Program-made: the position numbers and the translations under genes
Notes under the pieces: generated by a model
The model's database searches: none
What the model saw: the letters and a program-made list of their open reading frames with translations, nothing else
Told to the model about the DNA's origin: nothing
Shown: one piece after another, positions 1-9,045 of the stretch
How positions within the stretch are numbered: position 1 is the first letter of the stretch
Layout: each line of letters begins with the position of its first letter
NCBI RefSeq assembly: GCF_003314975.1
Contig: NZ_QNRF01000008.1
Location: forward strand, 1 to 64,000
Source of the DNA: Marinomonas aquiplantarum
Lineage (GTDB): Bacteria; Pseudomonadota; Gammaproteobacteria; Pseudomonadales; Marinomonadaceae
Reading direction: 5' to 3'
Length of the DNA stretch: 64,000 nt

Positions 1-90
1 ACCTGATCCCATCCCGAACTCAGAAGTGAAAAGCGCCATCGCCGATGGTAGTGTGGGGGATCCCATGTGAGAGTAGGTCGTCGTCAAGCT
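1..90 (+). rRNA. rrf: 5S ribosomal RNA, 3' part
   Basis: The first 90 bases match the 3' three-quarters of gammaproteobacterial 5S rRNA. The conserved stretches CCGAACTCAGAAGTGAAA and GCCGATGGTAGTGTGGGG are both present, as is GAGAGTAGG near the end. The 5' end lies outside the window. It is followed at once by a strong terminator, so this is the end of an rRNA operon transcribed into the window. Confidence 0.95.
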
Positions 91-102
91 TTAAATACTA
101 AG

Positions 103-136
103 AAGCCCTGATAGGTTATCCTGTCAGGGCTTTTTT
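103..136 (+). terminator. rRNA operon terminator
   Basis: AAGCCCTGATAGG pairs with CCTGTCAGGGCTT around a TTAT loop, followed by a run of T. It sits 12 nt after the end of 5S rRNA. Confidence 0.9.
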
Positions 137-155
137 ACGTCTGGAGAAAAATCAC

Positions 156-216
156 GATCCGAAACAGCGACGCCTTGCGTCACTGACGTCGTCAGCGGCT
201 TACGCTGCTACGGATC
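156..216. repeat. 61-bp structured repeat, copy 1
   Basis: It begins GATCC and ends GGATC, its inverse complement. Inside are short hairpins: GACGC-CTT-GCGTC, CTGAC-GTC-GTCAG and CAGCG-GCTTA-CGCTG. By hand alignment it matches the copy at 321-381 at 53 of 61 positions with no gaps. The arrangement is REP-like: short, palindromic and intergenic. No function is known to me. Confidence 0.8.
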
Positions 217-320
217 TTGTACGATGTTATCCAGATGATTTAAGGATGAAGCGAAGCTTCAGATCATAGTGGTCTCGGTCTCTAATATCCTCAGTACTCT
301 AAGCCCTTCAAACAAAACTG

Positions 321-381
321 GATCCGAAGCAGCGACGCCTTGCGTCACTGTCGTCATCAGCGGCTTATGTTGCGTAGGATC
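321..381. repeat. 61-bp structured repeat, copy 2
   Basis: Same length and same GATCC...GGATC ends as copy 1. The GACGC-CTT-GCGTC hairpin is kept. The third hairpin is kept through G-T pairs (CAGCG against TGTTG), while the middle hairpin is weakened. The rest of 217-545 shows no gene I can support; an open frame at 269-493 runs through this repeat and does not look coding. Confidence 0.8.
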
Positions 382-545
382 TTGTGCTGTCGAGGTAGGA
401 AGTATCACTTCAGGCCCTATTACTGTTTCAGATGTGATAAGGTCGTTGTGTTTATGTTGTAATGAGCGAGTTTATTCTCGTGGTTTCATGTGAATTAGAA
501 GCGGGAGGAAAGAAGAGCACAGACAGTACTCTTCTCGTACTGGGT

Positions 546-1283
546 TTATTGTTGATTGTATTCCGCTAAAATTTCATTGAATCTACCGGAGGCCTGAATT
601 GCAAAAAGCCCTTTATTGAATGCGTCTCTAAGTTCCTCTGCGTTAGGAATGGACTTTGAAATTAGCAAGTAAAGGTTGTTCTCTTCTAACGGTGGAAGCA
701 AAATCTGCAGTTGAGAGCCATCAAGTCCTGATGATTGAGCAGCGTCTTTCGCCACGGCCAGATTGTCCGCATATAAGTCGATTTCACCCATAGTTAATGC
801 TTTTACGGCACTGCTCACTGAATCGAACTCGTGAAGCTGAGAAAAGTCAAAGGCATCAAAGGAGGCACCAATAGAAGAGCCTTCAATTTTACCTATTTTA
901 TATTCGTTAATTGCATTAAAAGAATTGTAGTTTTTCAGTGGAAAGTCAGAGGTCTTGATCAGGCCTACTAAAACGGTATAAATCGGGATGGAGTAATAGT
1001 AGTCCTTAGTTCTTTCCTCTGTGTAGTAAGCGCCAATAAGCGCATCTTTACTACCGGATTTCACCGTATCAAGTGCTGTTTGCCATTCCGTAAATTCGAC
1101 AGTGCTGTCATAACCTGCTTCAGACAGAGCCTCTTCAACAATAGCAGTAATAAAGCCGCCATTATTCAAACTTTCAGCGTAAAAGGGAGACCAATTCATT
1201 GTGGTTAATTTAACAGTTTGTGCTGACACAATAAGGGGAAAGACGATGGTGATGACTGATATCAATAGCTTTAGTGATTTCAT
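546..1283 (-). CDS. Periplasmic solute-binding protein, amino-acid type (SBP_bac_3)
   Basis: 245 residues. A signal peptide covers about residues 1-21 (basic MKSLK, then a hydrophobic stretch ending VSA). The mature part has the layout of family 3 solute-binding proteins: TTMNWSPFYAE near the start, GGFITAIVEEAL, and a middle motif KIGKIEGSSIGASF. Such proteins bind polar amino acids or similar small solutes for an ABC importer. No permease or ATPase gene is adjacent, so this is an orphan and its substrate cannot be read from context. A purine-rich AAAGGGA lies before the ATG. It is convergent with the rRNA operon and divergent from the cupin gene. Confidence 0.8.
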   Translation of the reverse strand: MKSLKLLISVITIVFPLIVSAQTVKLTTMNWSPFYAESLNNGGFITAIVEEALSEAGYDSTVEFTEWQTALDTVKSGSKDALIGAYYTEERTKDYYYSIPIYTVLVGLIKTSDFPLKNYNSFNAINEYKIGKIEGSSIGASFDAFDFSQLHEFDSVSSAVKALTMGEIDLYADNLAVAKDAAQSSGLDGSQLQILLPPLEENNLYLLISKSIPNAEELRDAFNKGLFAIQASGRFNEILAEYNQQ

Positions 1284-1704
1284 TTTTTGGTTCCCTTTCA
1301 GTTATTTTTTTGATTATTAGGTGAACAGCTTCATTTTAATCTACCTCTTACTCTTGATAAATTGAATATCTATTCACGTTTTGTTACAGAATAAGTGTGA
1401 GTGTGAAAGAGTCGGTATTTTTTATGAAACCAGATCAAATATATATGCACTTAGACAAATGCATTTATTGGTGGACGACGGGAAACAGTTCATTCGCGAG
1501 TCTAATGAAGCAGATTGTGGCACTATCATTGGCTTATATTGCTTCGTATCTTGTTGATAATGAATAGAAATATAAACTTATCTTAATTGGCGATGAGAGG
1601 GTTAGGCTGAATCAAGTCAATACGCTTTCCTATTGTCAAGGTTGCTCATTTCGCTCTATGCTGATGCTTCACCATATGGAACACTCAAATTACAGGAGAG
1701 TAAA
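1284..1704. other. Intergenic region between divergent genes
   Basis: 421 bp, AT-rich, carrying the start regions of the binding-protein gene (minus) and the cupin gene (plus). Short open frames near 1445-1567 have coding-like stretches in two frames, with no convincing ribosome site or recognisable family. They could be remnants. No repeat or terminator was seen. Confidence 0.4.
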
Positions 1705-2121
1705 ATGAGCAGTGATGTGACGACGTTAGTAGATTTTTCAGCTTTTATTGATCCAGAATCTATTACTGAGATTGTCAGTAATGTGGATTTTGGGTGGGGG
1801 GATTTTTTCCAGCCTCACGATGAAGGTGAACTGTTTATTAGGAAGGATATTCCGATTGATAAAAATTGCTTTAGACACAGTATGTTGGTGTCGGTTGCAG
1901 CGGAGACTCAAGCCTTAAAACATACTCATGATGAACCTACTTTTAGGTTATTGATCGATGGCAGAGCGACGTTTAATGGCGTTGAGTACAAAGCTGGTGA
2001 TTGGTTATTAGTACCGCGAAATTACCCCTACGATATGGTTACCCATGTTGGCTTCAAAGCCTTGGTTGAATTTGGCCTACAATATGGATCGCCTGAAGTG
2101 AGTGAAGTCATTCCTTTATAA
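1705..2121 (+). CDS. Small cupin-domain protein
   Basis: 138 residues from the ATG at 1705, chosen because CAGGAGAG lies 5-12 nt upstream; the frame is open further upstream but has no ribosome site there. The centre has a single-domain cupin pattern: a histidine pair in LKHTHDEP, then FRLLIDGRATFNG, then YKAGDWLLVP. This fits a ChrR-like or general cupin_2 barrel, usually a metal-binding small-molecule enzyme or sensor. The residues fit metal binding, but substrate and role cannot be given. It stands alone, with its own terminator downstream. Confidence 0.75.
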   Translation: MSSDVTTLVDFSAFIDPESITEIVSNVDFGWGDFFQPHDEGELFIRKDIPIDKNCFRHSMLVSVAAETQALKHTHDEPTFRLLIDGRATFNGVEYKAGDWLLVPRNYPYDMVTHVGFKALVEFGLQYGSPEVSEVIPL

Positions 2122-2138
2122 TGCGTTATTTAAGGAAT

Positions 2139-2166
2139 AAAAAAACGGAGCAGTAGCTCCGTTTTT
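2139..2166 (+). terminator. Terminator after cupin gene
   Basis: AAAAACGGAGC pairs with GCTCCGTTTTT around an AGTA loop, 18 nt after the cupin stop codon. The symmetric A and T runs would let it work in both directions, so it could also serve the fbp fragment. Confidence 0.9.
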
Positions 2167-2204
2167 ATCCACATGCCGTCTCTTTTAAGTCAGTTTGTTT
2201 CGGT

Positions 2205-2462
2205 ATGTTCATAACTTAGGCACTTATCCACTTCGTTTGCTACGCCAAGAATCACCACCACTCTCTGGTGAATGCCTTCTGGCTGGATATCAAGAATGCG
2301 TTGACTGCATGTATGTGCTTTACCAGCTGATTGTTCGATCAGCATGGCCATAGGGTTTGCTTGATACATCAAACGTAATTTCCCTGCACGGTTTGTTGAC
2401 TTGCTGTCCCAAGGGTAAATGAAGATACCGCCTCGACACAAAATACGATGTATTTCACCGAC
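2205..2462 (-). pseudogene. Fragment of the fbp 3' end (fructose-1,6-bisphosphatase)
   Basis: On the minus strand this encodes about 84 residues matching the C-terminal end of the intact Fbp at 13684-14643, from [12 protein letters not shown] to DKCLSY, with 74 of 84 residues the same by hand count. The match continues at DNA level a few bases past the fbp stop codon (2205 aligns with 13681) and ends sharply near 2462. The native stop is mutated, so the frame runs on to 2190. The first three-quarters of the gene is absent, so it cannot make enzyme. The clean reading frame despite divergence suggests it came from a different fbp allele, not from decay of a recent copy. Confidence 0.93.
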
Positions 2463-2495
2463 ATCGTCAGCGGTTTATGCTGTTTAGGAGCTTGT
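2463..2495. repeat. Partial copy of the 61-bp structured repeat
   Basis: The 33 bp match the right half of the repeats at 156-216 and 321-381 at about 26 of 33 positions. TCGTCAGCGG, the CAGCG...TGCTG hairpin and the final CTTGT are kept. It starts exactly where the fbp fragment match stops, so it lies on a breakpoint. Confidence 0.65.
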
Positions 2496-2545
2496 TCGTT
2501 TATATTACTTGCTGAGGAAGGTGGGTTTCATCCAGCCGTGTTTTT

Positions 2546-3472
2546 TTAACAGCCAATCGTTTCTTCATGTTTCATTTTGTCAATCAAATAGTCCAGAAAG
2601 ACTTTAACAACATTTGGTAGTGTTCTGCCGGAAAGGGTCTGTACTTCGATGTTTCTGACGTCCATTCCTCGATCTCGAATTGGTACTGCGATTAATTCTT
2701 GTGTTGCTATTTGATGGCGCATTGAGATTTCACCGGAAAGATGAATGCTACCACCAAAGCTTGTAAAGCGGCTTAGGGTTGCCATGTGGTTTGATTCAAG
2801 GATAGGTTCGAATAAAAGATTCAGGCGGCTGCAACAGATATCAAAGAGTTGTCTGACAGTGGTATTTTCTTCGGGCAGTGCAATGGGATAGGGCTGTAAT
2901 TGCGAAAGCGAAACGGACTTTTTATGGGCAAGGGGGTGACTGGGGTGAAATACCGCCATAATAGGAGACGGCTGACGGTATTCAACTTTAATGTCTTTTG
3001 TTGGTGATAAGCTTAAGGTGATGCCAATGTCTGATTCGCCATGGCTGACCAGTTTGGCAACGTCTCCCGGTGCGCAGACTTTGAGATGAAAGTGAATGCC
3101 ATCGTGTTGCCGACGAAAGTTTGAGATTGTGCGTGGAATAAAGTCCATGGCAAAGCCTTCGGAGCAAGCGATATTAATGTGGCCTTTTTCAAGTCCGTTT
3201 AGCGCGCCTATCTCAGCAACAACTCTGGCGGATTCTAATGCATTCTTGCGCGCATACGTGGCCAGCATCTCGCCCGCTGCACTTAGCTTCATTCCTCTTG
3301 GTTGGCGTTCAAAAAGCGTTGCACCAAGTATGTCTTCTAAACTGCCAATTTGCCTACTGATTGCGCTAGAGGCTACGTTGAGTCGTATAGAGGCTTCGCT
3401 GATCGAGCCTAATTGCGCCACTTCTAGAAAATATCGAATGGCAGTGTCTTGAAGTCTTAGTGATGCTTTCAT
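2546..3472 (-). CDS. LysR-family transcriptional regulator, probable regulator of the peptide transporter
   Basis: 308 residues, the normal length for the family. The N-terminal winged helix-turn-helix covers about residues 10-70 (AIRYFLEVAQLGSISEASIRL, then SAISRQIGSLED and GATLFERQPRG). The rest is the two-lobed effector domain. It is transcribed away from the dipeptide ABC operon that starts at 3692, the usual place for a LysR regulator and its target. Its inducer is probably a peptide or a breakdown product; this is inference. No clear Shine-Dalgarno sequence precedes the ATG. Confidence 0.9.
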   Translation of the reverse strand: MKASLRLQDTAIRYFLEVAQLGSISEASIRLNVASSAISRQIGSLEDILGATLFERQPRGMKLSAAGEMLATYARKNALESARVVAEIGALNGLEKGHINIACSEGFAMDFIPRTISNFRRQHDGIHFHLKVCAPGDVAKLVSHGESDIGITLSLSPTKDIKVEYRQPSPIMAVFHPSHPLAHKKSVSLSQLQPYPIALPEENTTVRQLFDICCSRLNLLFEPILESNHMATLSRFTSFGGSIHLSGEISMRHQIATQELIAVPIRDRGMDVRNIEVQTLSGRTLPNVVKVFLDYLIDKMKHEETIGC

Positions 3473-3691
3473 TGAAAATACCGTGGAAAAGTTCGAGTTA
3501 TGTCGTCTTTAGAACACTTATTTGATTGTTCCAGACATATTTTTGATTTTGGTTTTTATCAAGCCATAGTGTTGCCTATTTGGCAATGAATGTATGCATA
3601 TTTGTTAATTGTGGCAATGCATTCTTTTCTATTAATGTGAAGGCAGGTTGTATTATTGTCACAATTTACCAATAGAATGATAGGAAGCAGA

Positions 3692-5242
3692 ATGATGGAA
3701 AAAAGTCGTAGTCCCCGTTTTACTCTTCGAAAAACTCTTTTGAATTCTCTTATTACGTGTGTGATTGCCTCCTCTGCATCCGCATGGGCAGATAAAAGCA
3801 ACGATACGCTTGTGTATGCTTCCGACAGTGAACCGGAAAACGTCAGTCCGTATCATAATAATTTACGCGAAGGCGTTATTTTGTCTCACATGGCGTGGGA
3901 TACGTTAGCTTTTCGTGATCCAAGTACATCCGAATATAAGCCGTTGCTCGCGGAAAGCTGGGAATGGGAGGACAGTACGCATTTGGTGTTCAAACTACGT
4001 AAAGGCATTAAGTTCCATAATGGTGACGATTTCTCTGCCGAGGACGTCGCGTTTACATTCAATTATGTTGTCTCTCCCGAATCAAAGATCGTCACTCGAA
4101 AAAATGTGGATTGGATAGATCATGCTGAAATAGTAGACGATTACACTGTACGCCTTGTTCTTGTTAAGCCTTTCCCTGCAGCACTCGAGTATCTATCCGG
4201 CCCGACCCCAATATATCCAGCAAAGTACTTTAAAGAAGTTGGCATTGAAGGGTATTCAAAAGCGCCTATTGGAACAGGGCCTTACAAAATCACCAAAGTA
4301 TTGACGGGCGAAGGCGTGAATTTAGAACGCTATGACGACTACTTCAAAGCCAGCCCCATTCCAAAACCAGCTATTAAGAAACTAGAATTCCGTGTGATTC
4401 CCGACCCTGATGCGCGACTTGCGCAGCTCATGACTGGGGACATCGACTGGATCTGGCGCGTACCTTCTGATCAAGCCGATCAAATGAAAATGATGCCGGG
4501 ACTTGATGTCAAAAGCGCCGAAACCATGCGCATTGGTTACCTGCGTATTGATACTGTAAGTGAAACCCTTAAAGATTCTCCATTTAACAACAAGCTTGTT
4601 CGAGAAGCCGTGAACCACGCAATTGATCGTGATGCGTTCTCTCAAGACCTTATTCGCGGCGGCAGCCGTTCTGTTTATACGCCGTGTTTCCCAACTCAGT
4701 TCGGTTGTGACACTGAAGCAGCCAAGAAATACGAATACGACGTTGATAAAGCCAAAGCACTGCTTGCAGAAGCGGGTTACCCAGACGGTTTCGAAACAGA
4801 ATTTTATGCTTATCGCGAGCGTGATTTAGCCGAAGCCATGATGGGCTATCTGAGCGAAATTGGCATCAAAGCAAACCTTCATTTTATGAAATACGCGGCG
4901 CTTCGTACCGATCAACGCGCAGGCAAGGTGCCATTGTCGTTCCAGACTTGGGGTTCTTACTCTGTCAACGACGCATCTGCAATTACCAGTGTGTTCTTTA
5001 AAGGTGGAATCGACGATTCTGCTAAAGACGAAACCGTCATTAAACTGCTGGATACGGCAGACAGTTCAGTCGATCCTAATACGCGTAAAAAAGCGTACTC
5101 ACAAGCAATCAAACGCATCTCTGAAGAAGCGTATTGGGTGCCAATGTTCTCGTACTCCAGTAACTATGCGTTCAGTGATACTTTGCAATTTACGCCGTAT
5201 CCAGATGAATTGCCGCGTTTCTACGAGTCTACTTGGAAGTAA
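3692..5242 (+). CDS. Peptide ABC transporter, periplasmic binding protein (DppA/OppA type, SBP_bac_5)
   Basis: 516 residues from the ATG at 3692; AGGAAG lies 4 nt before it and 7 nt before a second ATG at 3695. A TTG at 3656 is in frame but has no ribosome site. The signal peptide has a basic start, a hydrophobic stretch and a cut near SASAWA. The mature part shows family marks: AESWEWEDSTHLVFKLRKGIKF, the FHNGDDFSAEDVAFTF signature, and IGTGPYKI. It captures di- or oligopeptides, or similar large solutes, for the permease and ATPase genes that follow. First gene of a seven-gene operon. Confidence 0.92.
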   Translation: MMEKSRSPRFTLRKTLLNSLITCVIASSASAWADKSNDTLVYASDSEPENVSPYHNNLREGVILSHMAWDTLAFRDPSTSEYKPLLAESWEWEDSTHLVFKLRKGIKFHNGDDFSAEDVAFTFNYVVSPESKIVTRKNVDWIDHAEIVDDYTVRLVLVKPFPAALEYLSGPTPIYPAKYFKEVGIEGYSKAPIGTGPYKITKVLTGEGVNLERYDDYFKASPIPKPAIKKLEFRVIPDPDARLAQLMTGDIDWIWRVPSDQADQMKMMPGLDVKSAETMRIGYLRIDTVSETLKDSPFNNKLVREAVNHAIDRDAFSQDLIRGGSRSVYTPCFPTQFGCDTEAAKKYEYDVDKAKALLAEAGYPDGFETEFYAYRERDLAEAMMGYLSEIGIKANLHFMKYAALRTDQRAGKVPLSFQTWGSYSVNDASAITSVFFKGGIDDSAKDETVIKLLDTADSSVDPNTRKKAYSQAIKRISEEAYWVPMFSYSSNYAFSDTLQFTPYPDELPRFYESTWK

Positions 5243-5278
5243 AGCGACTCGTCGTCAATTTAGAATTTAGGAGAAAAT

Positions 5279-6196
5279 ATGCTGGTGTTTATATTTCGTC
5301 GGTTGCTGGTTGCGATCAGTGTGGCGATTACGGTTTCCATTATTAGCTTTATGCTACTGCATTTGTCAGGCGATCTAGCAACGGCCATTGCGGGGCCGGA
5401 GTCGACAGCCGATCAGGTGGAAGAAATTCGCGTCGCATTTGGTTTAGACAAACCGATTATCCAGCAATACTTTTCCTGGTTAAGTTCGGCCGTTCAATTG
5501 GATTTTGGGCGCTCATATTATTTTCAAGATACGGTTATGGATTTAATAAGTGAGCGCCTTCCAATCACCTTAACACTCGGCGCTTTGGCGCTGGGTATTG
5601 CGACGTTTGTTGCAATTCCATTGGGGGTGCTCGCCGCGATAAAGCAAGATACATGGATAGATCGTCTTGCGCTAATGATTGCTGTAGTGGGACAGGCGAT
5701 GCCAAGTTTTTGGTTCGCCTTGACCTTAATTGTCGTGTTTGCCGTCAATCTTCATTGGTTACCGGCGGGTGGGAATTCAACATGGATGCATTTTATATTG
5801 CCAGCGATTGCGCTTGGCTATTATGCGATGCCTGCCATGATGAGGCTGACTCGTACCGGAATGTTGGAAGTATTGGGGTCGGACTATATTAGAACCGCTC
5901 GCTCTAAAGGCTTAAGTGAAACGTCTGTTGTCTTCAAACATGCTCTGCGAAATGCTGTGATTCCCGTTGTAGCGCTTGCCGCAGTGGAGCTGGGTTTCAT
6001 GCTTGGCGGATCGATTGTAATTGAATCCGTTTTCTCCCTTAAAGGATTAGGACAGCTGGCTTGGGATGCCATTTCTCGAAATGATTACCCAGTTGTACAG
6101 GCTGTCGTACTTATCATCGCGGTGTTTTACATTGCATTAACCTTTGTTGCAGACGTGATCAACGCTATGTTGGATCCTCGTTTGCGAGTTAGATAA
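5279..6196 (+). CDS. Peptide ABC transporter permease (DppB type)
   Basis: 305 residues, six predicted membrane segments. It starts with the DppB-like FIFRRLLVAISVAITVS. The cytoplasmic EAA loop is clear (DYIRTARSKGLSE, about residues 200-213), the contact site for the ATPase. AGGAGAAAAT precedes the ATG, 36 nt after the binding-protein stop. It forms half of the inner-membrane channel with the next gene product. Confidence 0.93.
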   Translation: MLVFIFRRLLVAISVAITVSIISFMLLHLSGDLATAIAGPESTADQVEEIRVAFGLDKPIIQQYFSWLSSAVQLDFGRSYYFQDTVMDLISERLPITLTLGALALGIATFVAIPLGVLAAIKQDTWIDRLALMIAVVGQAMPSFWFALTLIVVFAVNLHWLPAGGNSTWMHFILPAIALGYYAMPAMMRLTRTGMLEVLGSDYIRTARSKGLSETSVVFKHALRNAVIPVVALAAVELGFMLGGSIVIESVFSLKGLGQLAWDAISRNDYPVVQAVVLIIAVFYIALTFVADVINAMLDPRLRVR

Positions 6197-6208
6197 AGGA
6201 AGCACATT

Positions 6209-7147
6209 ATGTCTCAAACTCTTTCTAACTCAACGTCTAGCTCTCCAGTGTCAGCATTGTCTGGTCCGGAAGCATCTGGGTTACCTGTGGTGCCAGAGTG
6301 GCGACGAGCGCTTAATAAGTTTTTAGGTCATCGAGGGCTTTTCATAGGTTCCGTCATTTTAGGTGTTATTGTTCTGGCAGCGATATTTGCGCCTTGGTTG
6401 GCACCTCATGATCCTTATGTACAGAACATCTCTCAACGCATGATCCCGCCAATATGGCATGAAAAAGGAACATGGGAACACATTTTAGGAACCGATAAGT
6501 TAGGGCGAGATTACCTTAGTCGCTTACTTTATGGTGCGCGAATTTCTTTGACGATTGGCCTAACCGCAGCGCTTATTTCTGGGGTTATTGGAACGACGCT
6601 AGGTGTCTTGGCGGGCTATTTTGGTGGCCGAACGGATGCGGTCATCAGTTACATCATTACCACTCGATTAGCCTTGCCCGTGCTATTGGTTGCCTTAGCT
6701 ATGGCTGCGTTAGTGGGGGGATCACTTGAAATGGTGATTATCCTACTGGGTTTGCTCTTGTGGGATCGTTTCGCCGTGGTGGCTCGTTCGACGACCCAGC
6801 AATTACGTGATGCTGAGTTCATTGCATCCGCAAAAGTATTAGGGGCATCCACCTCTTATATTCTGATTCGTGAGTTACTGCCCAATATTCTTAGTGCGCT
6901 GATTGTCGTTATTACGCTGGAAATGGCGCACGCCATTTTACTCGAAGCTACCTTGTCCTTCTTGGGGCTAGGTGTACAACCGCCGTTACCGTCATGGGGG
7001 CTAATGGTGTCAGAGGGTAAAGCGTATATGTTTTTCCAACCTTGGGTCATTGCGATTCCGGGCATTACCTTGATGATTTTGGTGTTAGCGATCAATCTGG
7101 TTGGTGATGGATTAAGAGATATGAACGCTCCCGAAGGGCGCAATTAG
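6209..7147 (+). CDS. Peptide ABC transporter permease (DppC type)
   Basis: 312 residues. A polar N-terminal tail of about 45 residues rich in S and P precedes the first membrane segment, as in DppC/OppC. The motif LGTDKLGRDYLSRLLYGARIS is typical of the family, and the EAA loop reads EFIASAKVLGAS. It pairs with the DppB-type permease 12 nt upstream. Confidence 0.93.
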   Translation: MSQTLSNSTSSSPVSALSGPEASGLPVVPEWRRALNKFLGHRGLFIGSVILGVIVLAAIFAPWLAPHDPYVQNISQRMIPPIWHEKGTWEHILGTDKLGRDYLSRLLYGARISLTIGLTAALISGVIGTTLGVLAGYFGGRTDAVISYIITTRLALPVLLVALAMAALVGGSLEMVIILLGLLLWDRFAVVARSTTQQLRDAEFIASAKVLGASTSYILIRELLPNILSALIVVITLEMAHAILLEATLSFLGLGVQPPLPSWGLMVSEGKAYMFFQPWVIAIPGITLMILVLAINLVGDGLRDMNAPEGRN

Positions 7148-7166
7148 TAGGCAGGAGAAAGGTTAA

Positions 7167-8162
7167 ATGAGTCGAGTTTTAGAGGTTAAAAATCTTCAGG
7201 TTGATTTACCGACTGCCAATGGAACATTGCGTGCGGTGCGTGGCATTGACCTGTCGGTAGAAAAAGGTGAGATGCTGTGTATTGTTGGCGAGTCAGGATG
7301 CGGTAAATCCATGACGTCAATGGCGCTTATGGGCTTGTTACCCAAAAAAGCAAAGGTATCAGCAGACAAAATGGAGTTTGATGGTCTGGATTTGCTGTCT
7401 CTTTCGAAGAAAAAGCGCAATGGCGTTCGTGGGTTGCGAATGTCGATGATTTTTCAGGAGCCTATGACATCGCTGAATCCATCCTACACATTAGGAAACC
7501 AGCTTTGTGAAGGCATTATGCGACACAAAGGGCTGACTAAAGACAAAGCCGAAGAACGAGCCATCTATTTATTAGAACGTGCTGGGGTACCTTATCCAGA
7601 AAAGCGCCTTAGTCAGTATCCTCATCAGTTGTCAGGCGGGCTGCGACAACGGGTTATGATCGCTATGGCCCTAATGTGTGAGCCTGATCTCATCATTGCA
7701 GATGAGCCCACAACTGCCTTGGATGTGACCATTCAAGCACAAATCTTGCGATTGATTCGTGAGCTGCAGCAGGAATTTGGAACGGCTGTCGTTTTCATAA
7801 CGCACGATCTGGGCGTTGTGGCACGTATCGCTGACCGAGTTGCGGTGATGTACGCAGGTCAAGTCGTGGAAACGGGCTTAACGAACGATATTTTTAATAA
7901 TCCAAGCCATCCGTACACGCAAGGCTTGCTAAGTTGCATTCCTATCCCAGGGAAAACCGCGCCGGGAAGTCATCTTGAATCCATTCCGGGGGGCGTGCCG
8001 AGTTTGATTGGTGATTTAGCGGGTTGTGCCTTTCGAAACCGATGTAAACATGCGACAAAGGGATGCGCAACCGACACGCCGACACTGGTAGAGTTTACTG
8101 CGCCTTCTAGTCATCAAGTGCGTTGCCCAGTCTCAGTTGAATCCTTAAAGGAGGCGGTGTAA
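7167..8162 (+). CDS. Peptide ABC transporter ATP-binding protein (DppD type)
   Basis: 331 residues. Walker A is GESGCGKS at 41-48, the signature LSGG at 155-158, and Walker B LIIADE at 175-180. The C-terminal extension has the oligopeptide-ATPase pattern, with cysteines in [16 protein letters not shown] and RCPV. In DppD/OppD proteins this region can hold an iron-sulfur cluster. Its stop shares one base with the next start (TAATG), so translation is coupled. Confidence 0.94.
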   Translation: MSRVLEVKNLQVDLPTANGTLRAVRGIDLSVEKGEMLCIVGESGCGKSMTSMALMGLLPKKAKVSADKMEFDGLDLLSLSKKKRNGVRGLRMSMIFQEPMTSLNPSYTLGNQLCEGIMRHKGLTKDKAEERAIYLLERAGVPYPEKRLSQYPHQLSGGLRQRVMIAMALMCEPDLIIADEPTTALDVTIQAQILRLIRELQQEFGTAVVFITHDLGVVARIADRVAVMYAGQVVETGLTNDIFNNPSHPYTQGLLSCIPIPGKTAPGSHLESIPGGVPSLIGDLAGCAFRNRCKHATKGCATDTPTLVEFTAPSSHQVRCPVSVESLKEAV

Positions 8163-8995
8163 TGCCACAATATGCATTGGAACTTTGCGACCTATCACGT
8201 CATTTTCAACTGAAAAACGGTGTGTTCAGTGCGCCGACGACACTTAAAGCCGTTGACGGTGTTTCGCTACGCATTCCACCGGGCGAAACATTGGGATTAG
8301 TTGGGGAATCTGGCTGTGGTAAAAGTACCTTAGCCAAGATGATTTTAGGGTTGTTGCCGCCGACAGACGGCAGTGTGTTGGTCAATGATCAGGTCATCAG
8401 CAACGGCAATCGCTTTGCATTAGCCAAACAGTTGCAGCCTATTTTTCAGGATCCGTATTCCTCTCTGAATCCTCGTAAAACCATTCGTCAGATCATTAGT
8501 TTGCCTCTTCAGCTGCATAAAGTCGGGGATAAAAGAAGCCAACAAGCTTCTGTTAAACAGATGAGTGATTTGGTTGGATTGCCCGAGCGCTTATTGGATC
8601 AGTATCCGGGACAATTGTCAGGTGGTCAGCGCCAGCGTGTCGCAATTGCTCGGGCATTGATACTGAAACCCAGTATTTTGGTGTGTGATGAGCCGACGTC
8701 GGCGTTGGATGTTTCTGTACAGGCACAAATCCTTAATCTATTGATGGATCTGAAACAAGAGCTGGGTCTGACTTATTTGTTTATCAGCCACAACTTAGGT
8801 GTGGTGGAACATTTAGTGGATCGAGTGGCGGTTATGTACCGTGGCAAGCTGGTCGAGCAGGGAACCCGAGAGGATATTTTCCGTAATGCACAACACCCTT
8901 ACACACAAGCATTGTTGTCATCCGTTTTAACACCAGAGCCTTCTTTAGGGTTACCTGAATTACTGGATGACAGTGCATGGGCAAACGCGTCTTAA
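8162..8995 (+). CDS. Peptide ABC transporter ATP-binding protein (DppF type)
   Basis: 277 residues. Walker A is GESGCGKS at 48-55, signature LSGGQ at 153-157, Walker B ILVCDE at 173-178. It is shorter than usual DppF (about 330): it ends soon after PYTQALLSSVLTPEP and lacks the cysteine-bearing tail. It is the partner of the DppD-type ATPase; both are usually needed for a working importer. The tail may be naturally short, since the stop is followed by a normal intergenic gap. Confidence 0.92.
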   Translation: MPQYALELCDLSRHFQLKNGVFSAPTTLKAVDGVSLRIPPGETLGLVGESGCGKSTLAKMILGLLPPTDGSVLVNDQVISNGNRFALAKQLQPIFQDPYSSLNPRKTIRQIISLPLQLHKVGDKRSQQASVKQMSDLVGLPERLLDQYPGQLSGGQRQRVAIARALILKPSILVCDEPTSALDVSVQAQILNLLMDLKQELGLTYLFISHNLGVVEHLVDRVAVMYRGKLVEQGTREDIFRNAQHPYTQALLSSVLTPEPSLGLPELLDDSAWANAS

Positions 8996-9045
8996 CAACC
9001 ATATACCTCATGTCGTATAGCTATCCTATCTACTAAGGAGACAAG

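Noticed and set aside
269-493. 74-codon open frame near the rRNA operon
   Set aside because: It runs through the structured repeat copy 2, has no ribosome site and no coding-like pattern.
1445-1567. 40-codon frame between binding protein and cupin genes
   Set aside because: No ribosome site, no family, and an equally open overlapping frame; noted only as a possible remnant.
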